This document shows, in pieces, positions 35,812 to 44,090 of a DNA stretch of 64,000 nucleotides. Where the stretch lies: the NCBI RefSeq assembly GCF_027533645.1, contig NZ_JAQAGY010000002.1, forward strand, positions 496,001-560,000, given 5' to 3'. This DNA comes from Paenibacillus caseinilyticus (lineage in GTDB: Bacteria; Bacillota; Bacilli; Paenibacillales; NBRC-103111). Each line of letters begins with the position of its first letter. Position 1 is the first letter of the stretch. The position numbers and the translations under genes were made by a program. Under the pieces are notes generated by a model. It was given only the letters and a program-made list of their open reading frames with translations, searched no databases and was not told where the DNA came from.

Positions 35812-35947
35812 CGGCTTTTCTCTCCTTCGATTCTCTATATGGTCTTCTCTAACTTTGTTGGTACAAGGCAACTCTGGAAGCGATAAAGGTATTTACCATT
35901 CTGCTTGGCGGTTTAATCAAACAGGGAGGGTATACTTTGGCCCCGGT

Positions 35948-36052
35948 TCAGGGGGGATGCGGGGGAATTACTTGATCTGCATCTGTTCTGGTTTGGGATT
36001 CGGACATTACAATACAGCCGGCTATTCCGGCCAAGCCCATAAACGCCCACAT
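35948..36052 (-). CDS. Possible 34-residue membrane or lipoprotein-like peptide
   Basis: Starts MWAFMGLAGIAGCIVMSES: a short hydrophobic segment with a Cys, then a polar tail ending PPHPP. AAGGAGG lies 7 bases before the ATG, which is the main support. No family recognised. Confidence 0.45.
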   Translation of the reverse strand: MWAFMGLAGIAGCIVMSESQTRTDADQVIPPHPP

Positions 36053-36238
36053 ATGTTTTGCCTCCTTGTCGTATATAACGAAAATTATACGACGGATGAG
36101 GAAGACTGTTCCATACCATTTTTTATCGGGGACGGATCGGAAAACGGATGACGAGACAAGCAACTTATATGGCACATGCATATTTACCATATCTATAGAT
36201 CTTCTCGCAATATCAGATAGGGGAAAGGTTGTGAAAAA

Positions 36239-36418
36239 GTGTGTCAATCGTACGTACATCCTTGGTTTCCTGACTATGCGATGGTTCCACGCTATCCGCC
36301 CCCTCTGTTTCTTCCCCACTCACACGGAACACCCGGTGCGTCGAGCCACTATACAGGGGCGACTCCATCTCCTCCCGCACCGCCGCCTACGATTATCGTA
36401 CATTTTCAGTTCACTTAA
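36239..36418 (+). CDS. Possible Pro-rich small protein, 59 residues
   Basis: GTG start with GGGGAAAGG about 10 bases upstream; an in-frame stop precedes it. It starts MCQSYVHPWFPDYAMVPRYP and is very rich in Pro, His and aromatic residues, ending PPAPPPTIIVHFQFT. CATATCTA about 45 bp upstream resembles a sigma-K -10. An overlapping longer frame (36066-36446) was not preferred. The composition resembles small spore or coat proteins; function unknown. Confidence 0.45.
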   Translation: MCQSYVHPWFPDYAMVPRYPPPLFLPHSHGTPGASSHYTGATPSPPAPPPTIIVHFQFT

Positions 36419-36458
36419 CGTATCCTTCTTTATGCGTGAAAAGTAAAATATTTACTAT

Positions 36459-36494
36459 AAAAGGCTCTGGCGATTACTCGCTTAGAGCTTTTCT
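36459..36494 (+). terminator. Possible terminator after the Pro-rich small gene
   Basis: AAAGGCTCT and AGAGCTTTT arms with a T-rich end. 36495-36670 shows nothing else recognisable. Confidence 0.45.
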
Positions 36495-36670
36495 TGTTGT
36501 ATAGGAAATATTATGTGCAGCATTGAACTGTGGATAACCGGGACTACCCAAAAAAGTAATAGAATAAGCTGCAGAGGTTGGCTTCACTTTTTGGGGAATT
36601 TCTTGCTATATGTGCACCTGCCGGCAGGAGGCATCAGCCTGCTGTCATCAAAATATCAGGAAGGGGAGTT

Positions 36671-36707
36671 TTGACAATTGTAGACTACATACGTAATATT
36701 GTATTAC
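36671..36707 (+). promoter_or_regulatory. bla promoter with two BlaI-type operators
   Basis: TTGACA (36671-36676) and TAATAT (36694-36699) are 17 bp apart. The palindrome TGTAGACTACA (36679-36689) fills the spacer, and GTAATATTGTATTAC (36693-36707) covers the -10. TACA/TGTA dyads are typical BlaI/MecI sites, and blaI lies downstream. Confidence 0.75.
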
Positions 36708-36821
36708 GGGTGTAATCAATATGGTGCAAAGGGAGGAGCGAAGGTTATTTGGCGGATAGAGCAGGCTGGCTGCTGTTTAGTAAGCTGCACCCGAAATGAG
36801 GATGAGATGAGGTCGGATCTA

Positions 36822-37784
36822 ATGATAAAAACATATAATACCAAGGTTCATTTAAGGGCAAACAGACTCACGATGCTGCTGTTCTCTCTCTTGCTGATGC
36901 TGCTGACAGGCTGCATGAAAACCGCCGAGCCAGCTGCGGCCCCTTCAACGGCAGCAGCGGTTACCCGCGACCTGGCAGCTGCGAGCCCTCCATTCGCCCA
37001 GCTGGAGGGCGAGTATAAAGCTAGGCTCGGTGTGTATGCCATCGATACGGGAACGGGGCGGACGATTGAATATCGGCCAGATGAGCGTTTTCCTTATACC
37101 TCCACATTCAAGGCATTGGCCGCTGGTGCCGTGCTGCTGAAGAGCTCGATCGAGAAGCTCGACCAAACCATTACGTATACCAAGGAGGAGCTTGTCACCT
37201 TCTCGCCGGTAACCGAGAAGCACGTCGATACGGGAATGACTCTGCGGGAAATTGCAGATGCAGCCGTGCGATACAGCGATAATACGGCTGGAAATTTGCT
37301 GTTCAAGCAGCTGGGAGGACCGGACGGTTTTGAAGCCATATTGAAGGAGAAGGTTGGCGATAACGTGATTCGCGCGGACCGCTACGAAACCGAGCTGAAC
37401 GAAGCCGTTCCTGGTGATATCCGGGATACCAGCACGCCCAGAGCTCTTGCCACCACGCTCAAAGCTCTTGCAGTGTCAGATCTGCTTCCGGCCGACAAGC
37501 GTACAATACTGGTCGATTGGCTGCGGAGAAACACTACAGGAGACGCACTGATTCGCGCCGCAGTGCCCGAGGGCTGGGTCGTCGGGGATAAGACCGGCGC
37601 CGGAAGCTATGGAACGCGCAACGATATCGCTGTAATTTGGCCGCCGAACGATGATCCTATCGTTATAGCGGTACAGTCGACGCGGGATGTGCAGGACGCT
37701 TCCTTTGACAATGCCCTGATCGCCAAGGCCGCGAAGATCGCACTCGACTCACTGCTCCAGCCCGCAGGTGGGGAGGCGAAGTAA
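36822..37784 (+). CDS. bla: Class A beta-lactamase, lipoprotein form
   Basis: Serine beta-lactamase hydrolysing penicillin-type rings outside the membrane, 320 residues. The signal peptide ends in LLTGC, a good lipobox, so it is likely membrane-anchored. Active-site motifs in order are STFK (Ser70 region, [11 protein letters not shown]), SDN (RYSDNTAGN), ETELN (Glu166 region) and KTG ([11 protein letters not shown]). The ATG at 36822 is favoured; ATG 36807 is possible. blaR1 and blaI follow on the same strand. The spectrum cannot be judged from sequence alone. Confidence 0.92.
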   Translation: MIKTYNTKVHLRANRLTMLLFSLLLMLLTGCMKTAEPAAAPSTAAAVTRDLAAASPPFAQLEGEYKARLGVYAIDTGTGRTIEYRPDERFPYTSTFKALAAGAVLLKSSIEKLDQTITYTKEELVTFSPVTEKHVDTGMTLREIADAAVRYSDNTAGNLLFKQLGGPDGFEAILKEKVGDNVIRADRYETELNEAVPGDIRDTSTPRALATTLKALAVSDLLPADKRTILVDWLRRNTTGDALIRAAVPEGWVVGDKTGAGSYGTRNDIAVIWPPNDDPIVIAVQSTRDVQDASFDNALIAKAAKIALDSLLQPAGGEAK

Positions 37785-37882
37785 GGGGGCGAGTACATGA
37801 ATTCGTTATGATGGGCCGCAGCGATAGACTTGTGATATGCTAAGAGGCGTACGTGAAGGCTTGATAGGGGGGATTGTTGGGC

Positions 37883-39658
37883 GTGTTCTTTATTCAGTTT
37901 GCATTAGGCTTGATTCTGTCATCGTGTACGGCGGCTGCCCTGCTGCTGATAAAAAAAATATTTCGAAACCAGCTCACCGCCAAGTGGCACTATAACCTGT
38001 GGTTTTTGTTGATGCTCGCGTTAACGCTGCCTATGCTGCCCGATGACGTTTTTCAATATGAAGGCCATCTAGCCGTATTCGAACGTGCTCTGCATCCATC
38101 CGCAGATTCGTCGACAAACGCAGTGGGCGTCGAATCGGCCGGGGATGCGAACTGGCTGCAGGATTTTACGGTTTCTGTGAATCAATCCACACCGATGCTT
38201 CTGAACAACCTTACAGCTGGTTTGTGGGTTTCAGGAATGCTGGTGTTTGCTCTTTTGAACCTGCGCGCCTGGGTGCAGCTCCGGTGCATGAAGCGCTCGT
38301 TTACCCCGTTGGAGCACGGGGGATTTTCACGCTTGTTCGAATACTGCAAACAGAGCCTAAAGATAACGGGTACGGTAAGCGCAGTGGAATCGCCGTACAT
38401 TCAATCTCCAATGATGTTCGGTGTGTTTAAGACCTATATCGTCTTTCCCCAGTGCTTTTACGAGCGGCTCTCACCGGAGGAATGCAGATACATGATCCTT
38501 CACGAGCTGAGTCATTATAAAAATAAAGATCATCTGACCAATGTGCTGATCATCGCTTTTCAGCTGCTGTATTGGTTCAATCCTCTGGTGTGGACCGCTT
38601 TCCGGCACATGCGGCTGGATCGCGAGATAGCCTGCGATACCGCAGTGCTGCAATCGTTGGACGAGTCATGCATCGCCGAATATGGAAATACGATCATTAC
38701 TGCAGCCAGCCGGGTATCGCGGCCGGTGTATGGCATTTGGGCAAGCACATTTGCCGGATCCAGTGAGCAGATTAAAAGACGGATTGAGAAGATCGCCTCC
38801 TATAAGAACGAGTCAAAACAGCTGCAGCGGAAGAGTTTCTTTATTTTCCTGCTGGCTGGCGTTCTGGTTGCAAGTCAAATTCAGGCTGCTGCTGTGATGG
38901 CCCGTGAAGATGACAGCCGTTACGTCTTTGAAACCGACAGGGCTGTGTACGAGGATTTGAGCGTGTATTTCGGCGGGTATGATGGAAGCTTTGTATTATA
39001 CGATACGCAGGCGGACGAATACCGAATCTACAATGAACAGAAGAGCAAGCGGAGAATCTCTCCGGATTCCACCTATAAAATCTACAGCTCCTTGTTTGGT
39101 TTGGAATCCGGCATCATAGAGAGTGATCAATCCTCGATTCCATGGAATGGCGATCAGTACCCTTATACAGAATGGAATAAGGATCAGAATTTGTTTACAG
39201 CGATGGCGGGCTCCGTCAGCTGGTATTACCAGGAATTGGACAGTAGAGTAGGTTTGAAGCGATTGCAGGCTTATATGAAGGACATTGGATATGGAAATAC
39301 CAACCTGTCAGGCGGGGTGGGACACTACTGGCTGGAGTCTTCGTTAAAAATCTCACCGATAGAGCAGGTGCAGCTCCTCAAAGCCTTCTACCAGAACCAG
39401 TTTGGCTTTAAAGAAGAAAACATACATACGGTTAAAGCTGCGATCCGGTTAGAGGAAAAAAACGGTGCCTATCTCTATGGCAAGACAGGTACGGGGACGG
39501 TAAATAACAAGAATACCAGCGGATGGTTTGTAGGTTATGTGGAGAGCAGAGGGAATGTCCATATCTTTGCAGCCAATATTCAAAGGGAAGATCAGGCGAA
39601 CGGAAGTACAGCAGCAGACATTGCCTTGTCCATATTGAGGGATAAAGGGATATTCTAA
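37883..39658 (+). CDS. blaR1: BlaR1-type beta-lactam sensor/signal transducer
   Basis: Membrane receptor of about 591 residues. Four hydrophobic segments and a cytoplasmic M56 metalloprotease domain with HELSHYKNKD (zinc motif HExxH) and DREIACD are followed by an external penicillin-binding domain with STYK (PDSTYKIYSSLFGLESG) and KTGTGTVNNK. Acylation by a beta-lactam activates the protease, leading to loss of BlaI. The start is uncertain: TTG 37874, TTG 37877 and GTG 37883 follow AGGGGGG; GTG has the best spacing. No operator is seen directly before it. Confidence 0.9.
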   Translation: MFFIQFALGLILSSCTAAALLLIKKIFRNQLTAKWHYNLWFLLMLALTLPMLPDDVFQYEGHLAVFERALHPSADSSTNAVGVESAGDANWLQDFTVSVNQSTPMLLNNLTAGLWVSGMLVFALLNLRAWVQLRCMKRSFTPLEHGGFSRLFEYCKQSLKITGTVSAVESPYIQSPMMFGVFKTYIVFPQCFYERLSPEECRYMILHELSHYKNKDHLTNVLIIAFQLLYWFNPLVWTAFRHMRLDREIACDTAVLQSLDESCIAEYGNTIITAASRVSRPVYGIWASTFAGSSEQIKRRIEKIASYKNESKQLQRKSFFIFLLAGVLVASQIQAAAVMAREDDSRYVFETDRAVYEDLSVYFGGYDGSFVLYDTQADEYRIYNEQKSKRRISPDSTYKIYSSLFGLESGIIESDQSSIPWNGDQYPYTEWNKDQNLFTAMAGSVSWYYQELDSRVGLKRLQAYMKDIGYGNTNLSGGVGHYWLESSLKISPIEQVQLLKAFYQNQFGFKEENIHTVKAAIRLEEKNGAYLYGKTGTGTVNNKNTSGWFVGYVESRGNVHIFAANIQREDQANGSTAADIALSILRDKGIF

Positions 39659-39688
39659 GCTATCGCCAGTTTGGGTTGACAGTACCTG

Positions 39689-39711
39689 CAGGCTGCTGCA
39701 GCCTTTTTATC
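39689..39711 (+). terminator. Hairpin between blaR1 and blaI
   Basis: GGCTG-CTG-CAGCC followed by TTTTTAT, about 35 bp after the blaR1 stop; it may partly terminate before blaI. Confidence 0.55.
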
Positions 39712-39738
39712 TAGAGTAGAATCGGTAGGGGGATCCGA

Positions 39739-40128
39739 ATGTCCAACAAAGTACCCAGTATCTCCGAAGCAGAATGGGAAGTCATGAACGTGCTGTGGGA
39801 AAAAGCTCCGCAAACGGCAAACGAGGTCATTGCCGCCCTGCAGGAAAAAACGGATTGGAAGCCGAAAACGACCCGTACACTGCTGGACCGTCTGGTTAAA
39901 AAAGAGGTGGTGGGTGTCCATCAGAATCAAAAGGTGTATACCTTTTTTCCGCTCTACTCACAGAGTGAATGCCAGCTCGCTGAGGCGCATTCGTTTCTGA
40001 AACGGATCTATGGAGGAACCTTGAAGTCCATGCTCGTTCAGTTCATTGAAGAACAGCCCATGTCCGAAGAGGAGATCAAGGAGCTGCGCTCGATCCTGCA
40101 TGAAAAGCCTGGAAGGGAAAAGAAATAA
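39739..40128 (+). CDS. blaI: BlaI/MecI-type transcriptional repressor
   Basis: 129 residues, winged-helix repressor of the BlaI/MecI/CopY family: VPSISEAEWEVMNVLWEKAP, QTANEVIAALQEKTDWKPKT, TRTLLDRLVKKEVVGVHQNQ, then a helical dimerisation part where BlaR1-linked cleavage occurs in relatives. It should bind the TACA-type palindromes at 36679-36707. GGGGGAT precedes the ATG. Confidence 0.92.
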   Translation: MSNKVPSISEAEWEVMNVLWEKAPQTANEVIAALQEKTDWKPKTTRTLLDRLVKKEVVGVHQNQKVYTFFPLYSQSECQLAEAHSFLKRIYGGTLKSMLVQFIEEQPMSEEEIKELRSILHEKPGREKK

Positions 40129-40142
40129 TAACGAAACGAACA

Positions 40143-40172
40143 GGGCCTGGCAGCGATGCCAGGCTTTCTTTG
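40143..40172 (+). terminator. Terminator after blaI
   Basis: GCCTGGCA-GCGA-TGCCAGGC followed by TTTCTTT. Confidence 0.88.
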
Positions 40173-40279
40173 TTGTTCTTTTCCTTTTAGCCATCGTCTT
40201 GCACAACTCATCCACTAGTGAAAGAAGTTTGAGGAGATGCTGTTTTAGGTGAGAGAATGAATGAATACAATTAAAGGAT

Positions 40280-40298
40280 GTCGCCAAGTTGTCGCCAA
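40280..40298. repeat. Paired octamer on the host side of attL
   Basis: GTCGCCAA-gtt-GTCGCCAA, two copies 11 bp apart, 72 bp left of the tRNA half. The geometry equals the pair GTGGTCAA-aat-GTGGTCAA at 40542-40560. Confidence 0.5.
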
Positions 40299-40335
40299 AT
40301 TAATCATTAGTTCCTGCAATCATTCACTAGAAAAC

Positions 40336-40362
40336 AAAAAAACCCTTGCTGGGCAAGGACTT
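40336..40362 (-). terminator. Terminator of the interrupted tRNA-Val gene
   Basis: On the minus strand CCTTGCCCAGCAAGG then TTTTTTT, about 8 bases after the tRNA 3' end; consistent with the original host tRNA terminator. Confidence 0.75.
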
Positions 40363-40369
40363 TCTCTTA

Positions 40370-40411
40370 TGACCTGTACTGGGCTCGAACCAGTGACCCC
40401 CACCCTGTCAA
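40370..40411 (-). other. Prophage left attachment site: 3' half of tRNA-Val (GAC)
   Basis: On the minus strand the sequence runs from the anticodon loop (TTGACAG) through GGTGG, variable loop, T-arm ACTGG-TTCGAGC-CCAGT and acceptor ACAGGTC with discriminator A. The 5' half is missing; prophage sequence replaces it. This is the classic outcome of integration into a tRNA anticodon/T-arm segment, the intact tRNA being rebuilt at the other end, outside the window. Confidence 0.85.
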
Positions 40412-40541
40412 AAATGAGCAGGGTATTTGGCGTGTCAGTAACATCCTGCAGAATAGCCCGTTTTAGTGCGGTGTTACGGTATTTACAGTATATGTGGTTG
40501 TAACATCTTCAATGATAATATACTACAAATTTCGGAAGTGC

Positions 40542-40560
40542 GTGGTCAAAATGTGGTCAA
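40542..40560. repeat. Paired octamer on the phage side of attL
   Basis: GTGGTCAA-aat-GTGGTCAA direct pair, 11-bp period, between attL and the accessory gene. Candidate integrase arm-type sites. Confidence 0.45.
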
Positions 40561-40569
40561 TTTCAGGAG

Positions 40570-41448
40570 TCAATATTTGTCTCGTTCATAGTTTTTATTT
40601 ATGTAAGTAAAGATTACTTCAAGCTGTTTCAGGGCGTTTTTTATCTTACCTATAATTTCGAGGTAGATGTCCCTTTTTTGTTTAATTTTTTCATGTTCCC
40701 TAATTTTATTGGACACAGGATAAAAGTAAGCAATATATTCACCAACGTCTAGAGTCCTTTCTGTATTATCATCGGGCAATTCTATTTTAAGTGGTTCTTT
40801 ATAGTTACCTAAGAGGCTCTCATAAAAGTCAATACTTTCATGATCATTTTCGGCTAGAAGATCAATGTTCTTACGGGTTCCCATATCATGTCTTAGAATA
40901 AGATAGGGCTCAGGAAAATTTTCATAGATAAAACCCGCCTCGGGATCTACATGTGTCAAAAAAACTTCATCTCCGTAGCAATCCTTAAGTGCAGTTTCGA
41001 AGTTGTTCAGAATAATGTTTTCAGCAATACTGTAGTGATTTATTGTTTTAAGTTCGTCTACCAATTCCTTTATTTCCAGTAAGTCATTTTTTAATTTTTT
41101 CGGTAGAAAAATATATGATTGTTCTAATAAATCATTAACGACAGGGAATTCGAATTTTTTATTCAAACTGTTCCAAAACGAAATTTTTTCGTTTTCTTTT
41201 AGCACTTTTTTAAGTTCAGTTTCAATGGGAATATAAACGTCTTTTTTTCTTTCTAGTGCCGTTTTTTGTTTTGCATTATAAGAGTTCACTCGGAAAGTTA
41301 CAAAGACAGAAAGAAGTCCTCCCAATAGTGTACTTATTAGTGTTTTTAGTATATCTGTTTGTGATTCGTTCGAGGGATGGAAATAAAAATATACAACAAA
41401 ACCGAGGACAACGATTAGTATAAGTAAAAAGTATCGTAAAGAAATCAT
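40570..41448 (-). CDS. AT-rich membrane protein next to attL (lysogeny accessory gene)
   Basis: 292 residues. Two N-terminal hydrophobic segments (about 5-24 and 38-53) put a large helical domain in the cytoplasm; no motif is recognised in ILEIKELVDELKTINHYSIA or later parts. AAGGAG precedes the ATG. It lies between attL and the integrase gene, is much more AT-rich than the host and the late phage genes, and reads with the lysogeny genes. This is a usual place for prophage-encoded exclusion or defence genes; that role is only inferred. Confidence 0.8.
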   Translation of the reverse strand: MISLRYFLLILIVVLGFVVYFYFHPSNESQTDILKTLISTLLGGLLSVFVTFRVNSYNAKQKTALERKKDVYIPIETELKKVLKENEKISFWNSLNKKFEFPVVNDLLEQSYIFLPKKLKNDLLEIKELVDELKTINHYSIAENIILNNFETALKDCYGDEVFLTHVDPEAGFIYENFPEPYLILRHDMGTRKNIDLLAENDHESIDFYESLLGNYKEPLKIELPDDNTERTLDVGEYIAYFYPVSNKIREHEKIKQKRDIYLEIIGKIKNALKQLEVIFTYINKNYERDKY

Positions 41449-41512
41449 TGGGCTCTCCTTTTATAAAATGTATTTTTTGTTAACTCTAAATTGAAAGCAG
41501 TTGAGATCAGCA

Positions 41513-42634
41513 TCAGTCAGCGTAAAACATTGCGCCGAATTTAGTTGCAGCATCTTTTTGAATATCGGGTAGTACATGCGAGTAAATTTCCAAGGTTGTC
41601 CTCATGTCTGCATGTCCGAGTCTCTCAGCAACAACTTTAGGATGAATTCCTTGGGACAGCAGGAGGGTGGCGTGCGTATGACGCATATCGTGGAAGGTAA
41701 TGGTCGGAACCTTTGCATCTTCCATCAGAGCATAGAAGGAGCGTGAGAGGTTACGAGGCGTGACGGGAGTCCCTTTTGAAGTTGGTACGACAAGATCCAA
41801 GTCAGTGTATTTACCTGGCTCTGTCTGCATCTTCTCACGAGAGACCCTTGATTTCTGTTTCTTCAACTCGTTAGCGAGAGTATCGTCAATGCTGATCTTG
41901 CGACTGCCGGACTTCGTCTTTGCACCGGCCGTGAGTTCCTTACCGTCATGACTCAGGGTCTGGGAGACATAGATCGTCTTGCCTACCAGGTCTACGTCTT
42001 TCCAACGCAGACCGAGGATCTCTCCTTGACGCATGCCGGTAGAGATGGCGAGCAGGAAAGCAATATAGCTTCGACTCTTTACGGCTGTCTTAATAAACCG
42101 CTTGGCTTCTTCCTCATTCCAAACGCTCAATTCCTTGGCCCTTGGCCGCGGCTTTTCAACAAGCGATGCAACATTCTTCTGCAGCATTCCCCATTTTACC
42201 GCCTGGTTCAGCGCGGTGGTGAGCACCTTGTGAATGTCCCGGACTGTTCCCTCTTTGAGTCCTTTATCATTTAGTAGCTCGGCATGGAATTTGGATATAT
42301 GTGCCGGTGTGAGTTTGGTCAGCTCGATCTTGCCGAAAGCTGGGATCAGGTGGTGGGTCACGATGTTGGTATAGCTGGCAAAGGTGTTCTTCTTCAAAGT
42401 GATAGCCTTGGACTGCAGCCACTCAGTGAGATAGGTCTCCAGGTTCTGTTTGGGATTATTACTATAAGTACCGCCTTCGATAGCGGCGATCAACTCTGCG
42501 CATGCACGTTCAGCTTCTTTTTTGGTTTTGAATCCCGATACAGTCTTTTGGCGCCGTTTTCCTGTAGCTGGATCTGGTCCGAGATCAACTGAAAAAGACC
42601 ATTTCTCTCCACGCTTTCGAAAATACCCCTTCAC
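41513..42634 (-). CDS. int: Tyrosine recombinase integrase
   Basis: 373 residues. An N-terminal AP2-like arm-binding part (MKGYFRKRGEKWSFSVDLGP ... SGFKTKKEAERACAELIA), a SAM-like core-binding domain (about 65-150), then the catalytic domain with Arg in STGMRQGEILGLRW (about 200), HDMRH (about 314-318), LGH and the nucleophilic Tyr in TLEIYSHVL (about 351). GTG start with AAGGGGAG 7 bases upstream. It would recombine the phage attP with the tRNA-Val attB marked at 40370-40411. Confidence 0.95.
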   Translation of the reverse strand: MKGYFRKRGEKWSFSVDLGPDPATGKRRQKTVSGFKTKKEAERACAELIAAIEGGTYSNNPKQNLETYLTEWLQSKAITLKKNTFASYTNIVTHHLIPAFGKIELTKLTPAHISKFHAELLNDKGLKEGTVRDIHKVLTTALNQAVKWGMLQKNVASLVEKPRPRAKELSVWNEEEAKRFIKTAVKSRSYIAFLLAISTGMRQGEILGLRWKDVDLVGKTIYVSQTLSHDGKELTAGAKTKSGSRKISIDDTLANELKKQKSRVSREKMQTEPGKYTDLDLVVPTSKGTPVTPRNLSRSFYALMEDAKVPTITFHDMRHTHATLLLSQGIHPKVVAERLGHADMRTTLEIYSHVLPDIQKDAATKFGAMFYAD

Positions 42635-42685
42635 AAGAAACTCCCCTTCATAAAATTGTAAATTCGATCTGACAGATCCTCAGCA

Positions 42686-43138
42686 CTAAGAAAAGCTATC
42701 CCAAATCGCTACTCGATTTGCAATACGCTTCAAATGTGCTAGCTCGTGTGGGACTCCGCAGGTAGCTGCAGCAGTGTAGATGCTTGTGCCCGATGCAATA
42801 AGCTCGTCCGGTATAAGTAGCTCAACGGCGAATTCGTTCGCCTCCCTCTCGATTCGATCGATCGATAGAAGGGTGTTTTTACGGAGGAAGGGTGTATTCA
42901 CTTTGGGGTGTAGAATGAAATGCCCAAGCTCGTGAGCACAAGTGAATCTTTGCTCCGCCTCATTAGAATTGCTGTTTATGTGTATAAAATTGATACGCTT
43001 GTATGTACTGAAAAACCCAAGGATACTGCCGAGGTGTTCGAAAATTACGGAGATGTTTTTATGCGAGGCGATCTCATAGGGGTCATTGGTCCCGTATTTC
43101 TTCATTAGGTGTAAGGCAGCGCCTTTAGCTGTTCGCAT
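42686..43138 (-). CDS. ImmA/IrrE-type metallopeptidase
   Basis: 150 residues with the zinc motif HELGH in FTCAHELGHFILHP and downstream ERIANEFAVELLIP-like Glu. ImmA-type proteases cut cI/ImmR repressors to induce mobile elements. The ATG at 43138 is used because GGGGGA is too close to the TTG at 43147. It lies directly between the integrase and the repressor gene it probably acts on. Confidence 0.9.
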   Translation of the reverse strand: MRTAKGAALHLMKKYGTNDPYEIASHKNISVIFEHLGSILGFFSTYKRINFIHINSNSNEAEQRFTCAHELGHFILHPKVNTPFLRKNTLLSIDRIEREANEFAVELLIPDELIASGTSIYTAAATCGVPHELAHLKRIANRVAIWDSFS

Positions 43139-43162
43139 CAACTTCAATCCCCCTGAAAATAT

Positions 43163-43657
43163 TTACTGCTCTTCTTTCCTGTGTTTTTTTGGGGTGAATT
43201 TTTGTTTAGCTATTTGCTTGGCCAGTCGCATCGAATTCTCCAGGGAGATCCGAAGAAGCTCCTTACTTTCCTCATCGATTGGTTCCCCATGAAAAGCCAA
43301 CGCTTCTTCACTTTCTAATGCGCTGAGCATACGTTCAAGGTCCTTTGCAATATCGCGCTCTTCTTTTGGCTTAAATTTATATTCGACGTCTTCTTCCCTA
43401 TGAAGTGTTTCATTTGTGCCGCGGACAATAGAGCTTAGAGCTCTACCGTTTGAAGTATTAGTAAGGCCTAAAAGGTAGTCAGTGGACACACCGAAAATCT
43501 CCGCAAGCTTCGTTGCGTTTTCCGCGCTGAGAGTCTTTTTGCCCCGTTCTATGTCGTAGTAATACTGCGGAGAGATTCCCAGTTTTTCTGCAACGACAGT
43601 TCCGCTTAAATCCTTTTCCCTCCGTATCTCGCGTATCCGGTGTGTTTTTTCCATCAT
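43163..43657 (-). CDS. cI-like lysogeny repressor (XRE-type HTH)
   Basis: 164 residues. The N-terminal helix-turn-helix is LSGTVVAEKLGISPQYYYDI with ERGKKTLSAENATKLAEIFGVS; the C-terminal half is helical and charged, without a LexA-type Ser-Lys dyad, fitting inactivation by the adjacent ImmA protease. It should bind the four operators in the divergent promoter region to its right. Its own promoter is TTGTAT-17-TATGAT on the minus strand (43717 to 43689). Confidence 0.9.
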   Translation of the reverse strand: MMEKTHRIREIRREKDLSGTVVAEKLGISPQYYYDIERGKKTLSAENATKLAEIFGVSTDYLLGLTNTSNGRALSSIVRGTNETLHREEDVEYKFKPKEERDIAKDLERMLSALESEEALAFHGEPIDEESKELLRISLENSMRLAKQIAKQKFTPKKHRKEEQ

Positions 43658-43688
43658 AACTTCAACCTTTCAACTATTTGATGACCAT

Positions 43689-43840
43689 ATCATATCAGCT
43701 GTAGGCTTAAAATACAACAATCAAATAGGATTAAAACTCAATTAAAGGCTTATATTCTAATCTATTTGAATGGTGATAAAACGATTTTAATTAAATAGAT
43801 TAAAAAATAGCTTGAAAATATTAATCAAATAGATTAAAGT
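43689..43840. promoter_or_regulatory. Prophage genetic switch: divergent promoters and four operators
   Basis: Leftward promoter TTGTAT (43712-43717) and TATGAT (43689-43694), 17-bp spacer. Rightward promoter TTGAAA (43812-43817) and TAAAGT (43835-43840), 17-bp spacer. Operators of the form TTAATC-AAATA-GATTAA lie at 43719-43735 (one extra base), 43755-43771 (reverse orientation), 43787-43803 and 43821-43837 (perfect palindrome, between the rightward -35 and -10). Confidence 0.8.
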
Positions 43841-43862
43841 CTAATCAAGGAGGTGAATCAAT

Positions 43863-44060
43863 GTGGCTAACATCTCAGAAGCAATTAAACAGCAGCTTAA
43901 AAAAAAGGAGCTCAATCCGTCGGATCTTGCACGTATGACAGGGTACGCTCCGCAATACATCCATGAGCTACTAGCAGGCAAGAAAAGATGGAATGAGACA
44001 ACACTAATTAAAGCCTGTGGCGCTTTAGATTTAGAGCTCACGATTTCGGAAGCGGAGTAA
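43863..44060 (+). CDS. Cro-like HTH regulator, first early gene
   Basis: 65 residues: LNPSDLARMTGYAPQYIHEL then LAGKKRWNETTLIKACGALD is an XRE-type helix-turn-helix. GTG start with AGGAGGTGA 8 bases upstream. It is transcribed away from the repressor from the shared operator region, the position of a Cro protein. Confidence 0.85.
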   Translation: MANISEAIKQQLKKKELNPSDLARMTGYAPQYIHELLAGKKRWNETTLIKACGALDLELTISEAE

Positions 44061-44090
44061 GGGCTCTCAACCTTGGAAAGGAGCTGCTAG

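Noticed and set aside
36066-36446. 126-residue plus-strand frame in the gap before bla
   Set aside because: No ribosome site or family resemblance; the overlapping frame at 36239-36418 has a better site and coherent Pro-rich composition.
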